64,000 bases of DNA from DASTPP01 sp035762175 (GTDB lineage Bacteria; Myxococcota_A; Polyangia; Polyangiales; Polyangiaceae), in NCBI GenBank assembly GCA_035762175.1, contig DASTPP010000336.1:52364-116363 (forward strand). The letters are read 5' to 3'. The notes below the pieces were generated by a model. It was not told the origin of the DNA. It ran no database searches and was given only the letters and a program-made list of their open reading frames with translations. Positions within the stretch are counted from its first letter, which is position 1. The number at the start of each line of letters is the position of its first letter. The translations under genes and the position numbers were made by a program. Below, in pieces: positions 27,822 to 36,359 of this stretch.

Positions 27822-30593
27822 GTGCCTCCCTTGCGTCGCCTTTTTCGCCTCGGGCTTTGCGGCCTCGAACTTTGCGGCCTCGCGCTCGGGGCGGCGCTCG
27901 GCTGCGGGCCCAGGTCGTCCGCCCCCCCCGAGTCGGAGCCGAAGCCGCTCGAGGGGGTGCTGCTTTCGGGGTGCGACGCCGTCGTGCGCGGCGAGCTTTG
28001 CGAGTTCGGCGAGGGGGCCCCGCTGCGCGTCTGGTCGCCGCGGCCGATCGCGCGCTGGGCGGCGCTCGTCGCGGGGGCCGAGGCGCCGCTCGCCGCGCCC
28101 GAGGGCGAGCGGGTCGGCGAGGGCGTGCTCTACCGGGTGGCGCCGCCGGCGGGCGCGCGCGAGCTGCGCCTCTGGGCGGGCGGGCCCGCCGGGGGCGTGC
28201 GCTTCGCGCGCGTCGCGCTCGCGCCCGCGCCGCCGCCGCCGGCGCTGGCCCGGGCGCGGGCCCAGCGCGGCGAGGGCGATCTCGCGGGGGCGCTCGCGAC
28301 GCTGCGCGAGGCGCTCGGGCGCACCGAGGGCGGCGAGCGCGCCGCGCTGCTGAGCGGGCTCGGGCGGGTCGAGCTCGCGCGGGGCGAGTGGGAGGGGGCC
28401 GAGCGCACGCTCGCCGAGGCGGCGGCGGGGCACGAGGCGGCGGGGAGGGGGTCGGCGGCGGCCGATGACGAGGTGGTGCGCGCCTTCTCGCTGCGCACGC
28501 GCCACCACTTCGCGGCCGCGCGCGCCGCGCTCGCGCGCGTCGTCGCCCTCTCGGGGGGGTACCCCGAGGGGCTGGCCGAGGCGGCGTTCCACCGCGCGCT
28601 GCTCGCGTCGGAGGCGGGCGACGCGCGCGCGGCCCTGCGCGAGGTGGCCGACGCGCAAGAGCGCTTCGAGCGCGTCGGGCTCGCGCGCCAGGCCCGCATC
28701 GTGACGCAGGCGCGGGCCGAGTTCCTGAGCGCGCTCGGCCGCGGCGACGAGGCGCTCGAGCTGCTCGAGGGGCTCGAGCGCCGGCCGGGCGAGGGCGAGC
28801 TGCCGTGCGACCGGGCCGACCTCGCCATCAACATCGCGGGCGAGGCGGCGGCGCTCTCGCGGGCGGCGTCCGAGCTCGGGCGGGCCCCGAAATTCGACCC
28901 GGCGCCCCTGGCCGCGCGGGCGCGCGAGGCGGTCGCGCGGCACTGCCCCGAGCCGCGGCGCCTCGCGTACGCGCTCAGCGCCGGCGCCCAGGCCGCGCTG
29001 CTCGCGGGCGACGCCGCCGGGGCGCGCCAGGCGCTCGAGGGCGCGCGGCGCGCGCTGCCCGACCCGGGCACGGCGCTCGAGCTCGCGTGGCTCGAGGCCG
29101 AGGCGCGCGCCGCGCTGCTCGCGGGCGAGACGTCGGCGGCGCTGGCGCTCGCGGCGCGGCTCGGGGCCGAGGCGAGGGCCGCGGGCGACGCGCGCGCGCG
29201 CTGGCAGGCGGCGCGCGTGCGGGCGCGGGTGCTCGCGCTGCGGGGCCGCCTCGCCGCCGCCGTCGAGGCCGCGGGCGAGGCCGAGCGCGCGCTCGACGAG
29301 CTCGGCCGCGCGGTGCCGCTCGGCGAGGGCGCCGCCACCTTCTTCGCCGCGTACGAGGCGAGCACCGAAGATCTGGTCGACTGGCTCGCGCGCCTGAACC
29401 GCGGCGCCGAGGCGTTCGCCGCGATGCGCCGGGCGCGCCGGCGCGTCTTCGCCCTCGCCGAGCGCGCCGCCCGCCTCGGCTCGCTCGAGGGCGCCGCCCG
29501 CGCGCGCTGGGAGGACGCGGTCGGCGCCTACTTCCGCGAGCGCGACGCGCTCGACGCCTCGGCGAGCGACTGGCGCCTCTCGGCCCAGAGCCAAGAGCAG
29601 CTCCGGGCCTCGCGCCGCGAGGCCGTCGCCCGGGCGCGCGCCGCGCTCGAGGCGGTCTCGACCGAGCTGCTCGGCCCCGGCGACGCGGGCGACGACGCGC
29701 CGCCGGGGGCGGGCGAAGTCCGGCTCGGGTACTACGCCGGCGCGCGCGGCTGGTTCGCCTTCGCCGAGGGCGAGGGCGGCGCGCGCGCCCTGCGGCTCGA
29801 CCGGCTCGACCCCGCCGCCGCGCCGGGCGAGCTCGCCGAGCGCCTCGTCGCGCCCTTCGCCCGCGAGCTCGCCGCCGCGCGCCGCCTCGCGATCGTGCCG
29901 GCCGGGGCGCTCCGCGCGATCGACTTCCACGCCCTGCCCTGGGAGGGCGGCGTCCTGCTCGACCGCTTCGTCGTCGACTACCCCGCCGGCGCCTCGCGCC
30001 CCGCGCCCGACCCCGCCCCGCGGCGCGAGGCGCTCGTCATCGACGACCCCCGCGGCGATCTGCCCTCGAGCCGGCGCGAGGCCGCCGCCGTGATCGAGGC
30101 GCTGCGCGCCCCGGGCGCGTGGCAGATCGACCAGCTCGAGGGCGAGGCCGCGAAGCCGCCGGCGGTGCGCTCGCGCCTCGAGCGCGTCGACCTCGTGCAC
30201 TACGCCGGGCACGGCACCTTCGGCGGACGCGACGGCCTCGAGAGCGGCCTGCCCCTCGCCGACGGCGTGCTCACCGCGGCCGACGTGCTCGCCCTCGCGC
30301 GCGTGCCCGCGACCGTCGTGCTCGCCGGCTGCGAGACCGGGCGCAGCGCGACCGCCGGCGGCGTCGAGGGCCTCGGCCTCGCCCAGGCCTTCCTCGCCGC
30401 CGGCGCCGCCCACGTCGTCGCCGCGAGCCGCCCGGTGCCCGACGCCCTCGCCGAGCGGCTGATGCGCGCCTTCTACGAGGGCCTGGCCGGCGAAGGCGGC
30501 GACGTCGCCGCCGGGCTGCGCCGCGCGCAGCTCGCGCTCCGCCGGCAAGACCCCGGCTCCGACTGGGCCGCCTTCCGCGCGCTGCGGCGCTGA
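27822..30593 (+). CDS. CHAT-domain (caspase-like) lipoprotein with TPR-like repeats
   Basis: This large protein (923 residues) starts with a lipoprotein signal (lipobox AALGC, Cys near residue 28). Residues 140-560 are helical repeats of TPR type. The last 270 residues form a CHAT domain: strand and loop VHYAGHGTF with His797, and VLAGCETGRS with Cys837, the catalytic dyad of this caspase-like clan. Most CHAT proteins are cytoplasmic; a lipidated one would act outside the inner membrane. It is convergent with a sigma factor/membrane protein pair 78 bases away. GTG at 27822 is the start. Confidence 0.85.
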   Translation: MPPLRRLFRLGLCGLELCGLALGAALGCGPRSSAPPESEPKPLEGVLLSGCDAVVRGELCEFGEGAPLRVWSPRPIARWAALVAGAEAPLAAPEGERVGEGVLYRVAPPAGARELRLWAGGPAGGVRFARVALAPAPPPPALARARAQRGEGDLAGALATLREALGRTEGGERAALLSGLGRVELARGEWEGAERTLAEAAAGHEAAGRGSAAADDEVVRAFSLRTRHHFAAARAALARVVALSGGYPEGLAEAAFHRALLASEAGDARAALREVADAQERFERVGLARQARIVTQARAEFLSALGRGDEALELLEGLERRPGEGELPCDRADLAINIAGEAAALSRAASELGRAPKFDPAPLAARAREAVARHCPEPRRLAYALSAGAQAALLAGDAAGARQALEGARRALPDPGTALELAWLEAEARAALLAGETSAALALAARLGAEARAAGDARARWQAARVRARVLALRGRLAAAVEAAGEAERALDELGRAVPLGEGAATFFAAYEASTEDLVDWLARLNRGAEAFAAMRRARRRVFALAERAARLGSLEGAARARWEDAVGAYFRERDALDASASDWRLSAQSQEQLRASRREAVARARAALEAVSTELLGPGDAGDDAPPGAGEVRLGYYAGARGWFAFAEGEGGARALRLDRLDPAAAPGELAERLVAPFARELAAARRLAIVPAGALRAIDFHALPWEGGVLLDRFVVDYPAGASRPAPDPAPRREALVIDDPRGDLPSSRREAAAVIEALRAPGAWQIDQLEGEAAKPPAVRSRLERVDLVHYAGHGTFGGRDGLESGLPLADGVLTAADVLALARVPATVVLAGCETGRSATAGGVEGLGLAQAFLAAGAAHVVAASRPVPDALAERLMRAFYEGLAGEGGDVAAGLRRAQLALRRQDPGSDWAAFRALRR

Positions 30594-30671
30594 TCCGGGC
30601 GGCGGGCGCGCCCCGCCCGCCCGGGGGCGAGGCGAGGGGGCGGCCCCCGCGCGCCCCTCGGACGGGGCCGC

Positions 30672-31523
30672 TCAGGGCCCTTCGACGCTGACGAGGGCTT
30701 CGGAGACGCGGACGCCGGGCGCCCGGCGCAGCGCGTCGAGCGAGGTGGCGTCCGGCAGCGCGCCGCGGGGCCCGACGGCGACGATCAAGCGGTGGGTGCC
30801 GAGGGGCGGGCGGAAGAGGCGGTCGGCGCGGGCGACGAGGCGCACCGCCCCCTCGGGCGACACCTCGACGGGCGCTTCGAGCCGGCGCAACGCGCCGCCG
30901 CGCTCGACGAACGCGCGCGCCTCGAGCGGGCGGGCGACGGGCGCTTCGGGCCGCAAGACGAGCGTCAGCGTCGAGTCGGCGCGCACCTTCGCCGTGGCGC
31001 TCGGCGCCGCGGGCTCGCCGCGCAGCTCGCTCACCGAGCCCGAGAGCGAGAGGCTATAGGCCGGCAGGCCTTCGCCCGACGAGCCTTCGGGGCCGAAGAC
31101 CAGAAAGAACGCGATCGACGCGGCGACCGCGAGCGCCGCCGTGGTGCCGAAGTGCCATCGGGTCAGGCGCGCCACCACGCCGAGCGGCGCCGCCGAAGGC
31201 GCCGGCGCGCCGCCCGCGCCGGCGGGGGCCTCGTCGCGGGCGGCGGGCACGACGCGCAGGGGCGAGGCGGCCGCGGGCGACCGGCTGGGCGCGGCCGCGG
31301 CGTCGGGGCGAGGCGCGACGTCGGGGCGGAGCGCCGGCGTGGCGGCGGAGGGCCCGGCCGAGGGCGCCTCGAGCGGCAAGGCGAGCGCCGAGAGCGCCGC
31401 GTCGACCATGGCCTCGCGCGCCGCCTCGTCGAGCGGCTTCGCGGCCACGGCCTCGTCGTCGTCGAGGGCGCGCGACCGGTCGTCGCGGGCCGCCTTGCCG
31501 AGGGCCTTGAGAAGATCGTCCAT
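30672..31523 (-). CDS. Single-pass membrane protein, probable partner of the sigma factor
   Basis: The 283-residue product has an acidic, Ala-rich cytoplasmic part, one membrane helix at about 122-143 (ALAVAASIAFFLVFG) and an extracytoplasmic domain of about 130 residues with beta strands. Position and layout suit an anti-sigma or sensor partner of the ECF-like sigma factor immediately upstream, though no known zinc anti-sigma motif is visible. Its ATG at 31523 lies inside the sigma gene frame. The same pairing of a sigma factor with such a protein next to a CHAT gene is an inference from context. Confidence 0.65.
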   Translation of the reverse strand: MDDLLKALGKAARDDRSRALDDDEAVAAKPLDEAAREAMVDAALSALALPLEAPSAGPSAATPALRPDVAPRPDAAAAPSRSPAAASPLRVVPAARDEAPAGAGGAPAPSAAPLGVVARLTRWHFGTTAALAVAASIAFFLVFGPEGSSGEGLPAYSLSLSGSVSELRGEPAAPSATAKVRADSTLTLVLRPEAPVARPLEARAFVERGGALRRLEAPVEVSPEGAVRLVARADRLFRPPLGTHRLIVAVGPRGALPDATSLDALRRAPGVRVSEALVSVEGP

Positions 31524-32167
31524 GGTAAGCCTCGTTCCGCCGGCGCCGCCTTCGACGCCTCGCCTTCGCGCTCGATGTCGGCCAAGAGGGCCGAGGCCAT
31601 CTTGCCCAGCCGGCTGCGCCAGGCGTAGACCGCGTCGGCGCTCATCGACATGGCCTCGCAGACCTCGGTCACGCTCCGCTCTTCGACGACGAGCAGCTCG
31701 AAGATGGCGAGGCCCTTGGGCGTCAGCGCCTCGCGCATCCGGTCGAGCAGGCGCTCGAGCGTCTGGCGGGCGTGCACGCGCTCGTGCACCCCCGAGTGGC
31801 CCCCGGCGTTGAGCTCGAGCTCTTGGTCGCCCGTCGCGTCCTCGCGCCAGCCGCTGCGCCGGCCGCTGCGCAAGAACGAGATGGCCTGGTGCTCGGCCAC
31901 CATGCCCACGTACGCCTCGAGCGACAGGCCGCGCGCCGGCGTCCAGCCGCGCAAGATGCGGCCCTGCTCTTGAAAGAGCGAGACGAAGACCTCTTGCGTC
32001 AGGTCGGCCACGATCTGGCGCAGCTGCTCGCCCTGGCGCGACCGGCCGCGCGACGCGACGCGCGCCACGCGCGCCTGAATCACCGGCCCCACCCGATCGA
32101 TCAGCGCGCGTACCGCGTCGCGCTGACCCTCGAGGGCCCGCTGTACGAGCTGCTCTGCTGGGTCCAC
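31163..32167 (-). CDS. ECF-like RNA polymerase sigma factor with long overlapping tail
   Basis: Residues 1-95 contain sigma region 2 (LTQEVFVSLFQEQ, then ISFLRSGRR) and residues 130-200 contain region 4 with a helix-turn-helix (EERSVTEVCEAMSMSADAVYAWRSRLGK). That is a complete small sigma factor of about 215 residues. The frame then continues without stop for some 120 Arg/Pro-rich residues, antiphase to the next gene, ending at 31163. This tail is probably not a designed domain. GTG at 32167 sits right before region 2; an in-frame ATG at 32464 would add about 100 residues including 11-residue repeats (SKREGAAGVAD type). Confidence 0.78.
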   Translation of the reverse strand: MDPAEQLVQRALEGQRDAVRALIDRVGPVIQARVARVASRGRSRQGEQLRQIVADLTQEVFVSLFQEQGRILRGWTPARGLSLEAYVGMVAEHQAISFLRSGRRSGWREDATGDQELELNAGGHSGVHERVHARQTLERLLDRMREALTPKGLAIFELLVVEERSVTEVCEAMSMSADAVYAWRSRLGKMASALLADIEREGEASKAAPAERGLPWTIFSRPSARRPATTGRAPSTTTRPWPRSRSTRRRARPWSTRRSRRSPCRSRRPRPGPPPPRRRSAPTSRLAPTPRPRPAGRPRPPRPCASCPPPATRPPPARAARRRLRRRRSAWWRA

Positions 32168-32217
32168 GGCTCTTGGGTACCACGCTGCTCGGGGTGCCGT
32201 AACCGTGGCCCAGCCCC

Positions 32218-32382
32218 GCTTCGAATCGGCGCCCCGGGCCTCGGCCCCGCGCTTCGAGTCGGGCCCCCGGCCGACGCCCCCGCGCTTCGAGTCGGGCCCC
32301 CGGCCGACGCCCTCGCGCTTCGAGTCGGCGACCCCGGCCGCGCCCTCGCGCTTCGAGTCGGCGACCCCGGCCGCGCCCTCGC
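32218..32382. repeat. Five 33-bp tandem repeats upstream of the sigma gene
   Basis: The core GCTTCGAGTCGG starts at 32218, 32251, 32284, 32317 and 32350, a strict 33-bp period. In the minus-strand sigma frame this reads as an 11-residue peptide repeat; all three minus frames are open here. Confidence 0.85.
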
Positions 32383-32621
32383 GCCCTCGCCTCGACTCGG
32401 GCGCCGGGCGCCGCTCTTCGGGCCGGAACACGCCGTAGGGGGAGAGCATGTAGGCATCGATCATCGCGCGCGGGTATGGCAACGGGCCTCTCCAGTTCTG
32501 GGGCCCCGGGCGACAGATCGGGCCCGGAAGCAGGGGAGGGTGCGCGCCGAGCCGGGCCGATCTGACAAAGAAAGGTGAGCGCCGCCTTCGAGCCCAGCGG
32601 CCCGGCCGCCCCGGCCGCCCG

Positions 32622-32738
32622 GCCGCCCAGGCGGATGACCGTTGCGAACCTGTTCGGGTGGTCCCCCCGGGGCAAGGCCTGGGCGGACGGGCCGGCCACC
32701 ACCCGAACAGGTTCGCAACGGTCATTCGCCTGGGCGGC
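32622..32738. repeat. Long inverted repeat, 41-bp arms
   Basis: The arms 32622-32662 and 32698-32738 are complementary with a single mismatch and are separated by 35 bases. The core reads CGTTGCGAACCTGTTCGGGT. The right arm contains the last codons and stop of the minus-strand metallohydrolase gene, so its mRNA would end in a very stable hairpin. A terminator or a mobile-element relic are both possible. Confidence 0.85.
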
Positions 32739-33573
32739 TCGCCCCGGCCGCCCGCGCGCGTTCGAACTCGACCGGATCGTGCGCGCAAAAGAGCGTGAGC
32801 CCCGCCTCGGCCTCGGCCGCGAGCGCCCGCAGGCGCCGCTGGTTCTCGAGCACGCCCCGCCAGTCGAGGGCGACCGCCCGCTCGAAGAGGGCGAGCGCCG
32901 GCGGCATCGACCCCTCGGAGGGCCGGGGCGTGCTGCGATGAAAGTACGCGTCGCCCGCGTGCACCACCCAGCCGGAGGCGAGCTCGACGGCGACGGCGGC
33001 GTGGCCGCGCGTGTGCCCGACGAGCGGCACGAGCAAGATCTCGGGCGGCAGCCCCGGCAGCGACCGCACGCAGGGGAAGCCCCGCCAGGGCTCGCCCGCG
33101 GCCTCGTGCAGCACCCAGCGCGGATCGTGCGCGAAGTGCGCGGCCCGGTAGCGTTGGCGCTCGGGCAGGGTGGGCGGCGCGCTCGCCGCGCGCTGCTCGG
33201 CGGCCATCACGTGCACCGACGCGTGCGGGAAGTCGGGCAGCCCCCCCGCGTGATCGAGATCGAGGTGCGTGACGATGACGTGCTGCACGTCCGCCGCCGA
33301 ATAGCCCATCGCCTCGATCTGGCGCCGCGCCGTCTCGGACGGGTCGAAGCGCGGCCCGCACATCGCGCCGAACATGCGGCCCAGGCGCGAAGGGTCGCGG
33401 CAGTCGTCGAGCCCGATGCCGGTGTCGACCAGCACCAGCCCGTCGCGCCCGGTCTCGATGAGCAGGCAGTGGCAGATGAGCGTGCCGCGGCCCGGAGCCG
33501 CCCCGCCCGGGCCGCCGAGCAGGCGGCCGAGGGGGGGGCAGAGCGTGGCGCAGTTCAGGTGATGGACCCGCAT
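32722..33573 (-). CDS. MBL-fold metallohydrolase
   Basis: The 283-residue enzyme has the metallo-beta-lactamase fold: LVLVDTGIG, the metal loop VTHLDLDHAGG (His103, Asp105, Asp107, His108), PLVGHTRGHAAV and VVHAGDAYFH, and a late CAHDP. The second position of HxHxDH is Asp, as in many hydrolases of this clan. It resembles the N-acyl homoserine lactonase-like group, but the substrate is unknown. ATG at 33573 is preferred over GTG one codon earlier. It may be read separately from the poly(A) polymerase upstream, 150 bases away. Confidence 0.82.
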   Translation of the reverse strand: MRVHHLNCATLCPPLGRLLGGPGGAAPGRGTLICHCLLIETGRDGLVLVDTGIGLDDCRDPSRLGRMFGAMCGPRFDPSETARRQIEAMGYSAADVQHVIVTHLDLDHAGGLPDFPHASVHVMAAEQRAASAPPTLPERQRYRAAHFAHDPRWVLHEAAGEPWRGFPCVRSLPGLPPEILLVPLVGHTRGHAAVAVELASGWVVHAGDAYFHRSTPRPSEGSMPPALALFERAVALDWRGVLENQRRLRALAAEAEAGLTLFCAHDPVEFERARAAGASRPGE

Positions 33574-33658
33574 CACCCCTTGCTACCACGCCCCGCGGGT
33601 GCCGCGCCCGCCGCGCGCCTCGCCGCGGCCCGCCCGCCGCGGCGCGACGCCCCCGCGC

Positions 33659-33757
33659 CACGCCCCCGCGGGCGGCGCGCTGCTCCCGCGTCACGCCCCC
33701 GCGGGCGGCGCGCTGCCCTCGCGTCACGCCCCCGCGGGCGGCGCGCCGGTCTCGTAG
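33659..33757. repeat. 33-bp tandem duplication at a gene 3' end
   Basis: Units of 33 bp start with CACGCCCCCGCGGGCGGCGC at 33659, 33692 and 33725 (the last diverges after about 22 bases). The third copy contains the final codons of the minus-strand CCA/poly(A) polymerase gene. The TGA stop at 33724-33726 straddles the junction, and a similar stop is present again after the second unit. Confidence 0.85.
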
Positions 33758-35106
33758 AGGGCGCGGGCGCGCTCGAGCAGCCGCCCGCGCTCGTTCAGCG
33801 CGGGGTCGTCGATCGCCGCCTCGAGCAGCCGCTCGAGCAGCTCGCCCACCTGGCGGCCGGGCGGCATCGCGAGCGCGGCCATCAGATCGCGGCCGTTGAC
33901 GGCGAGCTCTTTCGTCGAGAGCGGGTCGCCGGCGGCGAGCGCCGCGCGCGACCGCGCCTCGAGCCGGGCGACGAGCGACAGCTCGCGCTCGCAGGGGCGC
34001 CCGGTGGCGAGGGCGTCGGCGCGCGCGACGCGGCAGAGGTCGTCGAGCCGCTCGCGCCCGACCCGGCGCACCCAGCGCCGCACGTCCGCGTCCGACCAGG
34101 TTTCGTCGTAGCCGGGCAGGTGGTGGCGCACGATCGCGACGGCGCGCTCGCGCTCTTCGTTCGAGAAGCGCAGGCGCCGCAAGATCTCGTCGCAGAGCTC
34201 GGCCCCCACCCGATCGTGCCCGGCGAAGTCGTACTCGCCCGGCCCCGGCCCCGGCGCGCGCGCGCGCGGCTTGCCGACGTCGAGCAGCAGCGCCGCGAGG
34301 CGCAGCACGGCGTCGCCCTCGCACGCGTCCATCGTCGCCGTCGAGTGCCCCCACACGTCGTAGGCGTGCCCGGGGCCCTGCGCGCAGCCCGCGCCCTCGG
34401 CGAGCTCGGGGCAGCTCACCCCGAGCACGCCGGTGCGGAGCATCACGTCGAAGGCCCGGCTCGGCGCCTTCGCCTTCATCGTCTTCAGCCACTCGTCGCG
34501 CACCCGCTCGGGGCTCACCTTGCGGTAGGTGTCGAGCGAGGGCCCGATGGCCGCCTCGGTCGCCGGGTCGAGCGCGGCGCCGAGCGTCGCGACGAAGCGC
34601 GCCGCCCGCAGGACCCTCAGCCCGTCCTCCGCGAAGCGCGCCCGCGCGTCGCCCACCGCCCGGATGACCCGCGCCTCGAGATCGCGCCGCCCCTCGAAGG
34701 GGTCGATGATGGCGCCGTCGAGCGGGTCGAGCGCGATGGCGTTGACGGTGAAGTCGCGCCGCGCGAGGTCGGCCGTGATGTCGTCGTGGAAGACGACCGC
34801 GTCCGGCCGCCGCCCGTCCGAGTACGTCGTCTCGCCCCGCAGCGTCGTCACCTCGTAGGCGACGCCCTTCCAGAGCACGCTGACGGTGCCATGCTCGATG
34901 CCCGTCGGGACGACCTTCGGGAAGGCCCGCATGGTCTGCTCGGGCAGCGCGTCCGTGCAGATGTCGTAGTCGGCGACGAAGGCGCCGCGCAAGAGGTCGC
35001 GCACGCAGCCGCCCACGATCCAGGCGCGCTTGCCGGTCTCGCGCAGGCGCCGGCAAATGGCCCGCACCGGCTCGGGGATCTGCGCCATCAACGTCGACTC
35101 GGGCAT
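33724..35106 (-). CDS. CCA tRNA nucleotidyltransferase / poly(A) polymerase family
   Basis: The 460-residue enzyme has the nucleotidyltransferase core GGCVRDLLRG (32-41) and the metal pair Asp47/Asp49 (DYDICTDALPEQ), then RRDFTVNAIA and EDGLRVLRAARF typical of class II CCA-adding enzymes and bacterial poly(A) polymerases. A C-terminal HD-like domain follows, but the HD dyad is changed (ALLLDVGKPR where HDVGKP is usual), so any phosphohydrolase activity is probably lost. It most likely completes or repairs the CCA end of tRNAs. Start ATG at 35106. Confidence 0.87.
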   Translation of the reverse strand: MPESTLMAQIPEPVRAICRRLRETGKRAWIVGGCVRDLLRGAFVADYDICTDALPEQTMRAFPKVVPTGIEHGTVSVLWKGVAYEVTTLRGETTYSDGRRPDAVVFHDDITADLARRDFTVNAIALDPLDGAIIDPFEGRRDLEARVIRAVGDARARFAEDGLRVLRAARFVATLGAALDPATEAAIGPSLDTYRKVSPERVRDEWLKTMKAKAPSRAFDVMLRTGVLGVSCPELAEGAGCAQGPGHAYDVWGHSTATMDACEGDAVLRLAALLLDVGKPRARAPGPGPGEYDFAGHDRVGAELCDEILRRLRFSNEERERAVAIVRHHLPGYDETWSDADVRRWVRRVGRERLDDLCRVARADALATGRPCERELSLVARLEARSRAALAAGDPLSTKELAVNGRDLMAALAMPPGRQVGELLERLLEAAIDDPALNERGRLLERARALYETGAPPAGA

Positions 35107-35308
35107 GGCCCCCGGCCCTATCGCGGCCCCGCGCCGGCCGCTACCGGCGCGCCGCCGGGGCGGGGCGGGCGCCGGGTGGCCGCGCCCTCCGCCGGGGCGG
35201 GGCGGGCGCCGAGCCGCGCCCTCCGCCGGGGCGGCGCGGGCGCCGGGGCGGGGCGGGCGCCGGGGCCGAGCCCTCCGCCGGGGTGGCACGGGCGACGGGG
35301 CGGCGCCC

Positions 35309-36139
35309 TCAGCCCTCGCCGCGCGCGAAGGCGGCGACGAGCGGCACGACCGCGGCGCGGTGCTCGGAGAAGAGATCGTTGTGGCCCGCCGCCCGCACCC
35401 CGACGAAGCGCCCCCGCGCGAACGCGGCGCCGAGCCGCCGGCCCATCTCGACCGGCACGATCGCGTCGCCCTCGCCGTGCACGACCAGCACCGGCACGCG
35501 CACCCGGCCCGCCTTGCTCAGGCTCTCGAAGCGGTCGCGAATCAGGTGGCGCCCCGGCAGCCACGGCACGAGGTGCTCGGCCATGTCGCCGATCGACGTG
35601 AAGGGCGAGAGCAAGACGAGCCGCCCGCCGCGGCCCCGCGCGGCCATCTCGGTCGCCACGCCCGAGCCGAGCGAGTGGCCCACCAGCACCGTGCGCGCCT
35701 CGGGCACCCCGAGCCGCTCGCGCAAGAACCCGAGCGCCGCCTCGGCCCCCTCGTAGAGCCGCGCCTCGCTCGGGCCGCCGGCGCCGCGGGCGAGCGCGTA
35801 GCCCGGGTATTCGGCCGTGAAGAAGCCCACCCCCGCCCCGTGAAAGAGCTCGCCGAGCGGCACCAGGTCGGCGAGCTGCTCGCCGTTGCCGTGGTAGTAC
35901 ACGAGCGTCGGCGCCCCCTCGGGCGCCGGCCACGAGAGCGCCGGCACCTCGGCCCCGTCGGCGAGCCGCACCACGTGCCGCCGCGACCCGGGCGAGAGGC
36001 CGGGCTCGCGCACCACCGGCGGCACCGGAAAGACCACCGCGCGCGGCAACGCGCACGCCGCGCCCGCCACCACGACGAGCACCGTCAACGCCAGAAGAAG
36101 CATTCGCCACCGCCGAGCCCGCCCGCCGCGCGCCGTCAC
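35309..36139 (-). CDS. Alpha/beta hydrolase with N-terminal membrane anchor
   Basis: The 276-residue product begins with a basic N-terminus and a hydrophobic anchor or signal (LLLALTVLVVVAGAAC). The alpha/beta hydrolase core has the oxyanion-region YYHGNGEQ, the nucleophile elbow VGHSLGSG, an Asp in VVHGEGDAIVP and a final His in AAGHNDLF. It resembles the YqkD/ABHD12-like serine hydrolases. GTG at 36139 is taken as the start; ATG at 36103 is an alternative that begins at the hydrophobic stretch. A Cys in GAACALP could be a lipobox. Confidence 0.8.
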   Translation of the reverse strand: MTARGGRARRWRMLLLALTVLVVVAGAACALPRAVVFPVPPVVREPGLSPGSRRHVVRLADGAEVPALSWPAPEGAPTLVYYHGNGEQLADLVPLGELFHGAGVGFFTAEYPGYALARGAGGPSEARLYEGAEAALGFLRERLGVPEARTVLVGHSLGSGVATEMAARGRGGRLVLLSPFTSIGDMAEHLVPWLPGRHLIRDRFESLSKAGRVRVPVLVVHGEGDAIVPVEMGRRLGAAFARGRFVGVRAAGHNDLFSEHRAAVVPLVAAFARGEG

Positions 36140-36359
36140 GAGCCAAGCTTACCCGCCCTGCCCCCGCTCGTCTTGCCGGGCGCACCCTAGCGCCTATGTC
36201 GTCCAGCTCGGTCCAGCTCGGGCACTAGTTCGGTCCAGCTCGGGCTCCAGCTCGGGCAGAAGAGCGCGGCCGGAGCCCACCCCCGAAGGCGCCGCACTAC
36301 CCCCGCCTGCCCCCCGAAAGCGCCGGAATAACCCCGCCCGCCCCGAAGTCTCTTCCCCT

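Noticed and set aside
27021..30548. Very long minus-strand open frame of about 1175 codons
   Set aside because: Its upstream 950 codons are Arg/Gly/Ala-rich antisense of the CHAT gene; only the last 221 codons, with a signal peptide and ribosome site, are a gene.
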